Shown: positions 48,951 through 59,286 of the stretch, piece by piece
Layout: the number at the start of each line of letters is the position of its first letter
How positions within the stretch are numbered: the stretch's first letter is position 1
The notes under the pieces: generated by a model
What the model was told of the DNA's origin: nothing
Database searches by the model: none
What the model saw: the letters and a program-made list of their open reading frames with translations, nothing else
Translations under genes and position numbers: made by a program
Origin: Atkinsonella hypoxylon
Lineage: Eukaryota; Ascomycota; Sordariomycetes; Hypocreales; Clavicipitaceae
Direction: 5' to 3'
Length of the DNA stretch: 64,000 nt
Assembly (NCBI GenBank): GCA_000729835.1
Contig: JFHB01000011.1
Coordinates: forward strand, 274,266-338,265

Positions 48951-50849
48951 TTCTGTAATTACAGAGAGATCATATGCCTCGCGACATGCAGAGCAGAGCA
49001 TTGGCTCAGGTGACATGGGTGCAGCCAACTTGCAACCGCACTATGGTGTCCGCCGAGTCTCCTGTCATTAGTTAGACGACCTCGGAGCCGAAGCCAGCCA
49101 GTACTAGAGCTAAATGGTGCATAAAAGCACCCGGAGACCATTACTGACGCTCGGTGACGATGTCCGCATCAGCTCGGCCAGTGATCTTCTTCGGCCGCGC
49201 CCTGCATCGGATCCTTTAAGAGCACAACAAGAAGCAGCCGGAGCGGAGCCTGTCTCATTTTGGAAAATTGTGCAGCTGGTTAATCACGCTGCGTAATTGC
49301 TTCAAGCCCAGCTCGAGCGAGTTTAGGCAGAGTTGGACTTTAAAAGTCTGGCAGAATCTGCATTGATCAGAATAGGATGATCATCGTCCCAACGCCGAAG
49401 AATTTGCCCAGCCGAAGTGGTCAATGACCTCGTGTAAGATCAAAAGGCAGAGGGGAGCGTCGATCATCTTATCTAGTTTCGCCACCGACGGAGACAAAAG
49501 ATTACTATGGACACCATGATTCCTCCTTGGGAATTCAGGCTTTCTAAGACTGCAGTCATCATGTGTCCCACCAGTCGCAGGCGCAAAAGAACTCGGTATA
49601 CCCTTTGATAGAAGAACACCGTTCCGTAACCAGGAATAGGCTGATTTGGGTGGAATACGTGCGCCGCTGACTGTCTAGCCGCTTTTTGCCACGGCTTGAC
49701 CTGGCCCGAGGCCGAATACTACGTCTGTCTATTGGGGCATCAGGAGCCTCAGGTACTTGTTGGAAGTCGAGAACGGACAAGACTTTGGACAGCGGCCGTT
49801 TAAAAGATGACAATTCAGCCTGATGACCCATCTCGACATCAAAACCTTGCTCGACCTCCATTTCACTCATAACCCCCATCGCCGTGATTATATGCACAAC
49901 AGTATGCCCGTTTCTCACCCAATTGCCACTACAAGCCTTTCTACCCTGTCTGTCATCCGGAGCGTAGCCCGCTGATTCCGACGAGCACCTAAGCGTTCGA
50001 TCGTCTTCGCTGGAGGGATCGAGGGTGTATCGATGGTCATGCGGTGGAGCCGTGGATAGCGCTGTCATTGTCCTGGTACATGACCATTTCAGGAGAGTGA
50101 AGGCGTGATCGAGATAGGCCTGGCTTTGAATAGCTGCACTTCGTCCTCACCAGTGAGGTCAGGCAACCAAACCACAGAGAGCTTCAATCGATCCAGCCCC
50201 GTTTCGTGGCCATGAAGAAGGTGGATAGCCATGAACCTGCATCGCGTCCTCAGGCTATGTAAGCGGCATATTATGTTTGTCCCCCGATACATCGTGGCAT
50301 CGAGCTTTTCTGAAGGCGCAGCTCGGGCTGGTTCTGGGTCGAAATCCTTCTTGGACGAACCGAGTTGCCTCGCAGCAGCGTATGCCGGAACGGTGTCAGC
50401 GAGCTAGTCGTACTTGTTAGGAACAGATTATCCCATCTCACGTCCATTCCCAGCCATTAAGATAATTCAGACTGACACCGATAGCCTGATCCAATAAGTC
50501 ATGGTGGCGTAGGCTGTTCCGAGGCCATGCAGCGAGGTATGAAGCTTCTCGAGCGCAGGAGTCGAAACCCAGCCCTTGAACCATTTGGCTGCCTTGCGTT
50601 GAGACTTTTCGGCTCTCTTGCTCTTGCCCTATCGCCATTATTTGGCACCACGGCAACATCCTCGCGGGGAATACTTCAATGGGTCTGCCTCCGCGGCCAG
50701 ATCAACTGCGTTGAGAAGAGCCTCTTTTGATTTGGCCAGTGGGAGGACTCGAAGGGCGAGCACCGTTTTGGCAGGCAGTAGGGCTGAAGTCGATCTGGTC
50801 ATGATGAGCTGGTATACTCTATGGCTAGCGTCCTAGGAACACATTATAC
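48951..50849. other. Gene-free DNA left of the hAT relic
   Basis: A 169-codon minus-strand frame (49559-50068) has no recognised domain. The region could include the remainder of the hAT element, but no conserved block such as the hAT dimerisation domain was found. Confidence 0.35.
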
Positions 50850-51240
50850 CTGGTCGTTCGGTGGTCTGAAAGCGCTCTTAACATGGCATCATTCGAGGTA
50901 GCGTTATCGCCAATACAGTAGACGATGCCAGTGGCAATGCCATGACTTCTGAGTATTCCACCGATGCGTACATCTTGACGCTCTCCGCTATGGCCGAACC
51001 ATACTTGAGGAGCGGAGCTTTCACAGTTTGTATTCACGATCAACCCATTGTGTACAGGTTTTCGAGATGTCCTCGACGCGCGGGTATGTCTACATGTCCG
51101 TGGAGAAGTGTATCTGGCCGACAGCGTCGTCTTGGATGATGGATCGCCGTCTGGGACCGCTTACGGTACTCTACATGGTCCCTTTCAAAGGGGCGCACAA
51201 GCGTCTGTTGGGGCAGCTTCAAGGGGAAAATCCTGTATAG
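50850..51240 (-). pseudogene. hAT-family transposase relic
   Basis: Translation of the minus strand in two frames shows blocks typical of fungal hAT transposases in the right order. First comes IHFSTDM-stop-TYPR, where family members have an IHxSxDxWTSP-type block, so the stop sits where Trp is expected. Then TQWVDREYKL, then HSGERQ followed by HGIATGIVYCIGDNATSND and AMLRAL, the catalytic-core region around the conserved DNASSND-type motif. At least three in-frame stops and one frameshift make it dead. Two of the stops (TAG and TGA) are explained by single G-to-A or C-to-T changes, as RIP or cytosine decay would produce. Ends and terminal inverted repeats were not located. Confidence 0.7.
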
Positions 51241-51599
51241 TACGTTTAGCTGCTAAGATAAGCTCGTGGAGGAGTTCCGGCTAGTTTATTGCGCTTAATG
51301 ACACCCTCCATCAGGCGCAAACGGTGACAAGTTGGACAAATGCATCGTCGCTTATCAAAAGTTTGCCCGAGTATTAGATGGTTTTGAAGATTAAACATCA
51401 ATCGACTTCATGAGGCTATCAACGGAATGCATGATTTGGACTGTCTGTTCTCCTGAGATTGCTGTGGTTGTGCCACCATCACTTACTTCCACTTCGGCTT
51501 TGTGCACCTCCTTTTGGACATGCTGCAGAGCGGGTTCGCTTTTCGCGTCTCACAAGGGATGCAGTAGTTAGTGCGAAACCTGTTTGTGTCTCTTTGTCC

Positions 51600-52690
51600 A
51601 AACTTTCTGGACGATATCGGTCTGCTGAGTCGTAAAAAGGTCTAGATGAATGACCGGTGAAGGTATTGCAGAGACACATGCTAGCTTGCTGCCAATCATA
51701 CTGTTGCATGTATACGCGGATGCAACAGCAGCGCCCCCTTGGTGACTTGTCAATCCTTCTGCTCTCTTTTGACTGACTTTCTGCACGATGGGGATCTGCT
51801 CGGAGCTCAGTGGCGATCGAAACAAGGGTCTAGATCAATGACGGAGAAGGTGTTGTTCTCGGAGCTAAGTGGAAAGTCGAAACAGGGCCTAGACGAATGA
51901 CCGAAGAAGATGTTGGCAGAGACTTTTGAAAATGCCATGGGTTACGAGGAACCAATGCTACGACACATGCTAGCTTGCCACAATCATACTGTTGTAATGG
52001 ATACGCAGATGCAACAGCACTGCACCCTCCTTCGTGACTTGTTCCGCCTGTTTCACGTCTCTCTGCACCAACTTTCTGAAGAATATAAGTCTGCTGCGAG
52101 CTTAGCGGAGGTCGAAACAGCGTCTGCGCGAACGGCTGGAGAAGGTGTTGCAGAGAATTCTGAAGAACGCCATGGGTTGGTTATAAGGAACCAATGGCTA
52201 TGACACACGCTAGCTTCCCGCAATCATAGTGTTGCATGATACGCAGATGCCACAGCAACCCCCCTTCGTGACTGGTTAAATCCTTTTCAGATCTGCTCGG
52301 AGCTTGGTGGAAGTCGAACCATCCTTCTAGATGCATGACCGGAGAAGGTGTTGCAGACTTCTGAAAACGCCATGGGTTATAAGGAACCAACGGCTATGAC
52401 AGACACATGTTTAGCTTGCCGCAATCATAGTGTTGCATGAACAGCAGATGCAACAGCCAGCCCTCCCCCCCCCCCTTCGTGACTAGTTACATCGTTTTTT
52501 TCTCTGAAAATATAGATCTGCTCGGAGCTAAGTGGAAGTCGAAACAGGGTCTAGATGAATGGCCGAAGCATGTGTTGTAAGACTTCTAAAATCGGCATGG
52601 GTTACAAGGAACCAGCGGCTACGACACATGGTAGCTTGCTGCCAAATCATACTGTTGACTAGATACGCGGACTCGTTCAACCCTTTTGGA
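51600..52690. repeat. Five degenerate tandem copies of a roughly 200-bp unit
   Basis: The order of landmarks repeats five times: TCTGCTCGGAGCT, GTCGAAACAGGGTCTAGATGA, CCGGAGAAGGTGTTGCAGA, ACGCCATGGGTTA, AAGGAACCAACGGCTA, ACACATGCTAGCTTGC, AATCATACTGTTGCATG, ACGCAGATGCAACAG, CCCCTTCGTGACT. Copies start near 51610, 51790 (with an internal partial duplication around 51855), 52090, 52289 and 52513. Spacing is about 180-300 bp. Copies differ by substitutions and small indels, so the array is not young. No stable reading frame runs through it. Confidence 0.85.
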
Positions 52691-52699
52691 GTATCGCGG

Positions 52700-53590
52700 A
52701 TAGAGCGGACGAGGTCGGAGGAGGCTCGAGAACGTGCCGCAAATCCCGCCAAGTTCTTCTCCGGGGTGTCAGATGCCACCCTGTAACTATGCAGGATGTG
52801 ACGTCCGCTCCTTGGGATTGAGCTATTTTGGTGCATCAGGCAATGTCGCATCAACCTCAACTTATTGCAGCGGTTAGCCGAGAAGAACAGGGCAGAAGAA
52901 TGGCCAGAGGCAGCCATGCCAGCGAAGCACGTCGTCGTCACCTTGCGAATTGCCGCATGACGATGGGCAAACCAAGACGCGAGGTAAACAAGGTGTGTTG
53001 CTCTGCATTATTGGGCAGCAAACCGCCATGGTGCGGCAATTCGCGAAACCCAGCGCAGGATTGATTGATTGATTGATTCACGATTACGGAGTACGGGCAG
53101 TTGAGTGAGTGGCAAGGCAAGGCAAGGCAAGGCAAGGCAGGTCATGACGTCATCAGCTTTAAGCGCTTCGGACGGAGCCGAATGAGTTTTCATGACGTGA
53201 CAACACCACCACGATCCCGCTCCTGGTTGACAACCCCTGCTACGTGTAACGGTGGCAAGAACACGTTTGCATTTGACAACGAGTCCTATTCCTCGGAGAC
53301 CCTGCAAGAATGTCTTGTCAGAATTCATCCAAATCCCTGTGAGTTCAGTTCTCGGCCTCCCATCCAGCAGCGTCATCATATGTCGTTAACTAAGCCTCAG
53401 CAACTCACCGCGCGTCCCAGAGTGGGCATCCTACTAGTACACCGTGAGTTTCAAAAAGGTGACAGGTTCAATGAGTGAAAGCCACGGGCGAGTGAAGTCC
53501 TGCCACCGACGTCAGCAAAAGGCACATTGGCACTGAAGTCACAGTGTTGGGGCGGGATTCTACTTCTGTGATGATGGATTCCAAAATACT
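52700..53590. other. Spacer with short tandem repeats
   Basis: Contains (TTGA)n at 53061-53079, TACGGAGTA at 53085-53093 and five GGCAA units at 53111-53137. No gene recognised. A plus-strand fragment near 52,670-52,785 (RTRSEEARERAANPAKFF) reads protein-like but stands alone. Confidence 0.4.
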
Positions 53591-54870
53591 CTATTCCTGG
53601 CCATCAAGAAGATACCAGACGACGCAAGCTAAGAAACTTGGTACAACCACTCGATAACCAAAATGAGGACCAATACCTCTCGGGGTGGTGATAGCATGGG
53701 TCAAGACCCAAACCAGTTCCCCTTCTATATTGAGCATGACTACATTAGAAATTGGTAGGAAAACCAATGGCACTCGAGAGTATTTCATGCAGTGGATGTA
53801 GGCAGCGCAGCGGTCGAATAGCTCAGGTTCTCAATTTCTGTTTGTTCCTCAGGTACATGTACATGTACATGTGCAATCTGCTATCTGAGGCTGAATTGAC
53901 CCAAAAGACGTAGACAAGCTCCTCCAAGCTCACAGGCTCACACGCCAGACCATTCCTCCTTCGATGTGCTCTCAATGTCCCTGTGGCGTTGTTTTCCCCC
54001 ATTCCAGCGTGAGACCTTGGTCATTCGATCTCGAGCTAGACACTTGTAAAACACGCAATACTCTGAATTTCCTCACTTTTGATCCTAATTTCCCTTGCCA
54101 TGCTTTGAAAAGTTTTGATGAATGGCATCCTGTTGTCGTTTATCCAAATGTAGTCCATGAAATCCGACCTGGTTGGATACTCGCGTAGTTCATCCGCGAG
54201 CTGGATCAGGTCCCTTGTCAAGGACAAGACTACCAACGTTTCAGTAAATAAGCAACCTGGAATAGAATAAGTGTCGACGAACCTCTCTCATTGTTTTCCA
54301 TGTTCATTGAGTAAAGCTTGACTTGGATGAATGCGCGTTCAAGAGAAAGATACTGCTTACATCTCAAAGTCATGGGAGAAATGGTAGTACCGGATTCCAT
54401 TCCTCAGTTCACCTCGTGGCCAAGCGCTGGATTATATACCAGTACGCTGGCTACCGAGTCCGGTATCCTCTGCCAGGAGTCTTTTGAGAATGTTGCATGG
54501 ACTCGATTGCAGAACCATTATTGATGATTGCTATTTTTGGCGATGACGGATCGTATGTTCAGTCTTGAATGATAACACCAAGGGTCCCAAAAGACGAGAT
54601 TCAGCTCTTCGTTCTGTGCATGCGAATTCATTCCCTTTTCGGCTTGGTGACAAGGGACTAGCAAACACACCAATCCTACCACTCATGCTATGCAGTCGAC
54701 CCAAAGTGCCTGGCGTCTCTCTGAATATTGGCAGCGGCAGACTTGCGGAAGCGGCAGAACGGCCGATTGGCTTCTTAACAGCAAATGAGTTGTGTACGAT
54801 TGGAATCTATTCCGGTTTGAAGATTGCCCGTATTACACAACGCCTCTATTCCTGTTGCCACTTGCACTAG
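53591..54870 (-). pseudogene. Decayed protein-coding gene, possibly HET-domain type
   Basis: On the minus strand one frame reads like protein from about 54800 down to 54265 and, after a plausible intron (donor GTTCGT near 54264, acceptor TTCCAG near 54222), on to about 53960. Only four stop codons interrupt it (TGA, TAA, TGA, TGA), each one transition from Trp, Gln or Arg codons. Visible blocks: RRQALWVDCIA, VFWDPWCYHSRLNIRSVIAKN, DSVASVLVYNPALGHEV, CKQYLSLERAFIQVKLYS, LIQLADELREYPTRSDFMD. LWVDCIA resembles the LWVDxICINQ block of heterokaryon-incompatibility (HET) domains, a weak clue because the following Gln block is missing. A further fragment (53591-53788; ISNVVMLNIEGELVW) may be its 3' part. 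No intact product is possible. Confidence 0.5.
53852..53873. repeat. ACATGT hexamer repeat
   Basis: Consecutive TACATG units (about three and a half), self-complementary. Confidence 0.85.
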
Positions 54871-56299
54871 GCAATAATGCTTGCGTGTGTTCGATAAAGG
54901 TAACATGAGGCTTGAATAGATAAGCTACCTGATCTGAACCGATGTAACAGTTCCGTCGGAGAAATCACCTAGATGGATACCTTGAAGTTCCCGGTCTCCA
55001 ACTGCCTGCCCCTGGATCTAGGGTTCATATTCCAAGGTGTCCTCCAGCTCGTTGAGAGAATATATTCTCCTTGGGGTGTGATTATAGGGTGTTCCTAAGT
55101 ATATATATATATATATATATAAAAAGCAAACTTCCTAGGTTCTGAAAGAGTAGGTAGTGAGGTCAAATATGGACTTGTAGTCGGACTAGGGTCTTTGTTT
55201 CCGCCGTACCAGTTAGTACGAGGAAGTATACGGAGGTACATTTGCATCATACCGTCAGGCTCCTATGGTCGCATTTTTTCTGAATCGGATCTTTCTCCAG
55301 CACCAACACCATTGCCTCTTGCTCTATCTCTTCTGTAGACTGAGAGCTGGTTCGTTGTCAGAGGGGAGTCGGTAGTACAGTCTGCTGTCGGAGAGCGTAT
55401 GGAGAGGGCTTACCGCTCGTGGATCAAAGCCTCTTGAACGGCAAGACAGTAGTTATGTGGCGCCCTTTGCTGTTACATGACTGTTGATGGGAACTCCTGT
55501 AGATGATCCATTTTAGGCCTTCTCTATCTCTCCTGTATTGCGCGCGAAGAGTTTGCCCCTAGGAAGCAGGTGATGATGCGAGAGCACACATGTAGACAGC
55601 TGCATTTGGTGGGATGATGACATTTGGACTCCTTTTGCTAATTTCAGGTTGTTCTCGCGGAAGCGTCTTCCGTGGACCGCGCCATCGTCGATGGCTCAAA
55701 TCTCACAGGACTCCTTAAGAGATCGGCGTCCTTGAAAGCATAATCGGTGCCAGCCAAACAGAAGTGGCCCGTAAGTGTGGTCTTCTTGGAATCAATCAAG
55801 ACGTGGACATTGGCCAGTTTGCGTTGGCCAGTCTTCGTTGGGCAGCAAGCGGTTGGGTTTCTCCTGCCTGTCATGAGGCTTTTACTTTCGGCTCACGGCT
55901 TTCGCCAGCTTTCGCAGGAGAATGGTGCCAAGGCCATACAATATTGCCTGCAGGATTACGATGTAACAGCAACGCAAAACAAAACGACTTACTTACACCA
56001 CCAAGTCGCCGACGGCTTCCTGGTCGTCTTCCCCGGGCAAACTTGGCCACGAAGCGGCCGAATATCACGTATCAGGCCTGCCATGGTGTGGCGCGAGCTG
56101 AGCTGGCTGGTTCTATCCACAATTCCCATGAAACCGGGAGACATTCGACTCAGCAGCAAAACCATGCACATCAAGTCCCTCGCTATATACGGTGGGTCGA
56201 TACTGCGAGTGGTTCGTCTTGGCATGGGCAGAGATGCTTGGCGTGATGTTGCTGCACTGCAGCGCCTGAAAGTGGCATTGAGTGCCAGCGTCACATCGA
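54871..56299. other. Gene-free region between decayed genes
   Basis: Contains (TA)n at 55,098-55,121. Frames over 100 codons on both strands at 55,644-56,316 overlap one another and have no recognised domain; parts may belong to the flanking decayed genes. Confidence 0.35.
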
Positions 56300-57250
56300 T
56301 TCGGTGCCCCGGTTGATATTGAAACTGGAGGGGGACTGGGCGGTGCATGCCTGATGACTCTGGGGGTGCCAGACTCGAACAAGGCATATATATGTAGATA
56401 GACGCATTGAGCGTCCGGCTTGTTGTAGCCGGCAGCCGGTGATGGGGCGAACTACGTTGCATTGCCACCCCCCAAGCTCGGTGGTCTCTCGAGTCGTCAT
56501 CCCAGAATGCTTGTTGGTGGTGGCAGTGTATCAGATCCGGACTCAGAAAAGCCCAGATATAAAGAAAGCTTCGGTCATGCAGAAAACCCATGTTACATAG
56601 AAAACCCGGTCGTGTAGAAACCCCCCTGTGATGTAGAAAAATCCGGTTACGTTGAAAACCTCTGTTATGTAGAAGAGGCTGGTTATGTTGAAAACCCCTG
56701 TTATGTAGAAGAAGCCGGTTACGTCAAAGAACCCCTGTTATATAGAAGAAGCCGGTTACGTCAAAGAACCCCTGTTATGTAGAAGAAGCCGGTTACGTCA
56801 AAGAACCCCTGTTATGTAGAAGAAGCCGGTTACGTCAAAGAACCCCTGTTATGTAGAAGAAGCCGGTTACGTCAAAGAACCCCTGTTATGTAGAAGAAGC
56901 CGGTTACGTCAAAAAACCCCTGTTATGTTGAAAGATTTGGCCATGTTGAAGACCCCTCCTACGTAGAAAAATCCGGGGGATACTTCCAATCCTGCCATTG
57001 CGGCCCAGCTGGCTATCATAAAGCAAATGCGACAGAGAGACCACTAGTCCCGGAGATAACCAGACGAGGAAAGATCGAACACTAGAGATATCCCTTGGAG
57101 GCAACACAGGTGCGGACTGAGGTTCTCGTACGGAGGTGGTCAACCTCAGGCTCATTCCATCACTATAATGTTAAAATAAACTTTGACATTTCAAGCAGTT
57201 TCAGAGGAAATCGTAACGTTGATAAATGGTTTAGTTTAGACTTTGAAAAA
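56300..57250 (+). pseudogene. Decayed gene of unknown family containing a YVE-type hexapeptide repeat
   Basis: Protein-like plus-strand pieces occur in consistent order. First is FGAPVDIETGGGLGGACLM with VPDSNKAYI (56300-56392), then a possible 3' splice site near 56424. Next is GANYVALPPPKLGG and SDPDSEKPRYKESFGHAENP (to about 56600). Then comes a run of hexapeptides of the form GYVENP/CYVEEA, coded by 18-bp repeats. After the repeat come DPSYVEKSGGYFQSCHCGPAG (about 56955) and YNVKINFDISSSFRGN (near 57180). Frames change several times and stops intervene (57092, 57250), so it is broken. The family was not recognised. Confidence 0.45.
56571..56970. repeat. Nested minisatellite: 18-bp monomers organised into a 37-bp higher-order unit
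   Basis: Flanks are built of diverged 17-20 bp monomers of the type GTTAYGTWGAAAACCCC. In the centre a two-monomer unit of 37 bp (an 18-mer plus a 19-mer) repeats almost perfectly; the CCCC block recurs at 56695, 56732, 56769, 56806, 56843, 56880 and 56917, exactly 37 bp apart. The 37-bp length is not a multiple of three, so the central array cannot keep one reading frame, while the flanking monomers can. Confidence 0.95.
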
Positions 57251-57690
57251 TGAGATTGGAAAATCCCCATCTTGACTGCAACTGTCGTAGTTTGCGTTTC
57301 CGTCTACACCGACGCTTCAACTAGTCTATGTCCTGACCCTCGTGCAATTTCCATCAGGATGACAACCAGAATGAACCACATCACTATTATCTCACCATCA
57401 CGATGTCCATGTTCACCGTCCTTAACCCTCCCTTCACTTAAGAGAACGAGACGGCTAAGCCGCGGCTCTAGATCTTCTCTTTGAGCTCCCAGAGTAAGCC
57501 TAAACTACGTCGGTGATTGCCTGGTGATGGATCTGCTGGAAGATACGTCAGAAAGCCTCCTTAAGGGATCCAGTCTCACAGCAACTAGTTACCGTCAATG
57601 AGTATGTATACAGTTCTAGAATCTCGCGGCACCAAGAGCACCATGCTAACTAGGTCAAACCTGCAGTTTCGAGCTTACAGCATGACAAAG
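57251..57690. other. Short fragments, no gene
   Basis: Frames at 57272-57484 and 57598-58023 are open but without domains. Some pieces may belong to the decayed material on either side. Confidence 0.3.
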
Positions 57691-58324
57691 TATGTCAGAA
57701 CGTCGACGGAGAAGGGAAAGCAGTGTATCAAAGAGGAATTGTATATCTCGTGTCTCCCGTGCCCCTGTCTCTGGGCTCCAGAACGGACAATTCTCACCGT
57801 ACGGCGACTACGGATGGCAACACCAAGGACAAGCGCGAGGGTCGACTCTACTCTCCGCAATGATCCTCCTGAAATTCGCGAATTGAATTTCAGTGATACC
57901 GCTACAATGCCTGTGACAAGGACACCAAGATTCCGAGCCCGCAGACGGCCCGACGTACTTGTCCGCTTTGCTATGTCTCAAAGACATGGTGTTCCAGACA
58001 CAGAGAAGCGTATCCACATGTAAAACTTGGACGGAAAGTCAGGTTCGTGTCCGAGACATATCTGACGCTGACCCCTCTAGCGCCGAGTTATTCACATTTG
58101 CTAACATCACAAATCACACCATCGAGGGGACCTAGACACCAAGGCGGCTACGCCCTTGGCCGCGGTTTCGTACGTGAAAACGAGGGCAAAGTACTATTGT
58201 GATCTACTACAACAGAAAGAACGAACCGGCCCTCATGAAGACATATCAGATGGACGAGGGGGATACTTGGACTCTAGTATGCGTTAATTGTGGCCTCGGC
58301 CCCAGCGATGCCACTACGCTGTGA
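57691..58324 (+). pseudogene. Protein-like fragments of an unidentified decayed gene
   Basis: Three plus-strand frames each carry a short, well-composed peptide stretch in collinear order. They are LQNGQFSPYGDYGWQHQGQA and RELNFSDTATMPVTRTPRFR (57770-57960), ISDADPSSAELFTFANITNH (58059-58118), GGYALGRGFVRENEGK (58143-58190), and IVIYYNRKNEPALMKTYQMD through DTWTLVCVNCGLG to a TGA at 58322-58324. The step between the last two is a single-base frame change. Composition and the Tyr/Asn/Gly pattern suggest a beta-rich, perhaps lectin-like, extracellular protein, but this is only an impression. Confidence 0.4.
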
Positions 58325-59286
58325 CTATGAACAGCTTCAACCATCAAACTATCATCACATACTCAACAGATGGCTCGGTTCTTCAGAATTAAGTTTCATC
58401 CTGATGTTTGGGTCTAGATTGCTACTCAATAGCTAGTCAGCCTAGGCGTAGTCATATCAATACGATAAGAGGGCCTTTAACAGTCTTAACTTGTAAATTC
58501 ATATTGAATGGCTTAGCATGTAGCAAGAAACTCGATGGAGCTACCCACGCCTTGGTTGTAACAGCTCTGAGATGTGTAAAGTGACCTCATAATGACAGCT
58601 TGACACTCGTTGCGCTATTCCGAAGGTAAACACCGCTCTTGCAAGCGCGCAGCATCGTGTTTGAGATGAAGCTGAAATCCGCTATAAAAGTCTGTCCAAC
58701 TGCTCCCTTCCAGCGCCTGTTCTCCCTTTTCTCAAAAATCATTACTTCTCATATGACCAAACCTTCATACATCGACCTTCACCCACATGAAGCTAAAACC
58801 GCTTTGTCCTTAATGAGCACGTCTATATTGGTAGATTGGCCGACGCAAAAATTGCTCCCATCACGCAATCTAATTATACCCAGCTTCACTACAACAAGGC
58901 GGGTCTAGAATAGCAAGGGCGTCTCCATTCATTTGGGATGACTCCTTGCGTTTTCAGCTGCAGTGGCCAAGACGGGCTCGCAGTCCGCGGAAGACCCAAA
59001 TGACGACGTTTCCGCTGCAAAGTAACTTAGTATGCCTGCCAGATGGCCAGTTATTTGCCGTCTGAGTACCAAGATCATTCAGCCCGAGGTTGAAACTCCT
59101 GAATATCGGCTGGGGTCGTCAAGAGTGAAATGCTGCGCATGTTGACCATCTCGATATGACGTCGATTTTCAAGTCAACATCATTACCCTACATATCGCAA
59201 GCATCAACCTTGAACAACAAGCCCAGATCTTCATCAGGTGCAAATCGGAGGCCGAGGAATGAACCGAAGACGTATACAGATCACAT
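58325..59286. other. No gene recognised
   Basis: Low-content stretch; an 89-codon frame at 58639-58908 shows no domain. Confidence 0.4.

Noticed and set aside
49559..50068. 169-codon minus-strand frame as part of the hAT transposase
   Set aside because: No hAT block could be read in it and it is separated from the relic by about 800 bp without coding signal.
56695..56930. The 37-bp array as a CRISPR array
   Set aside because: Units abut directly with no unique spacers, and the host is a eukaryote.
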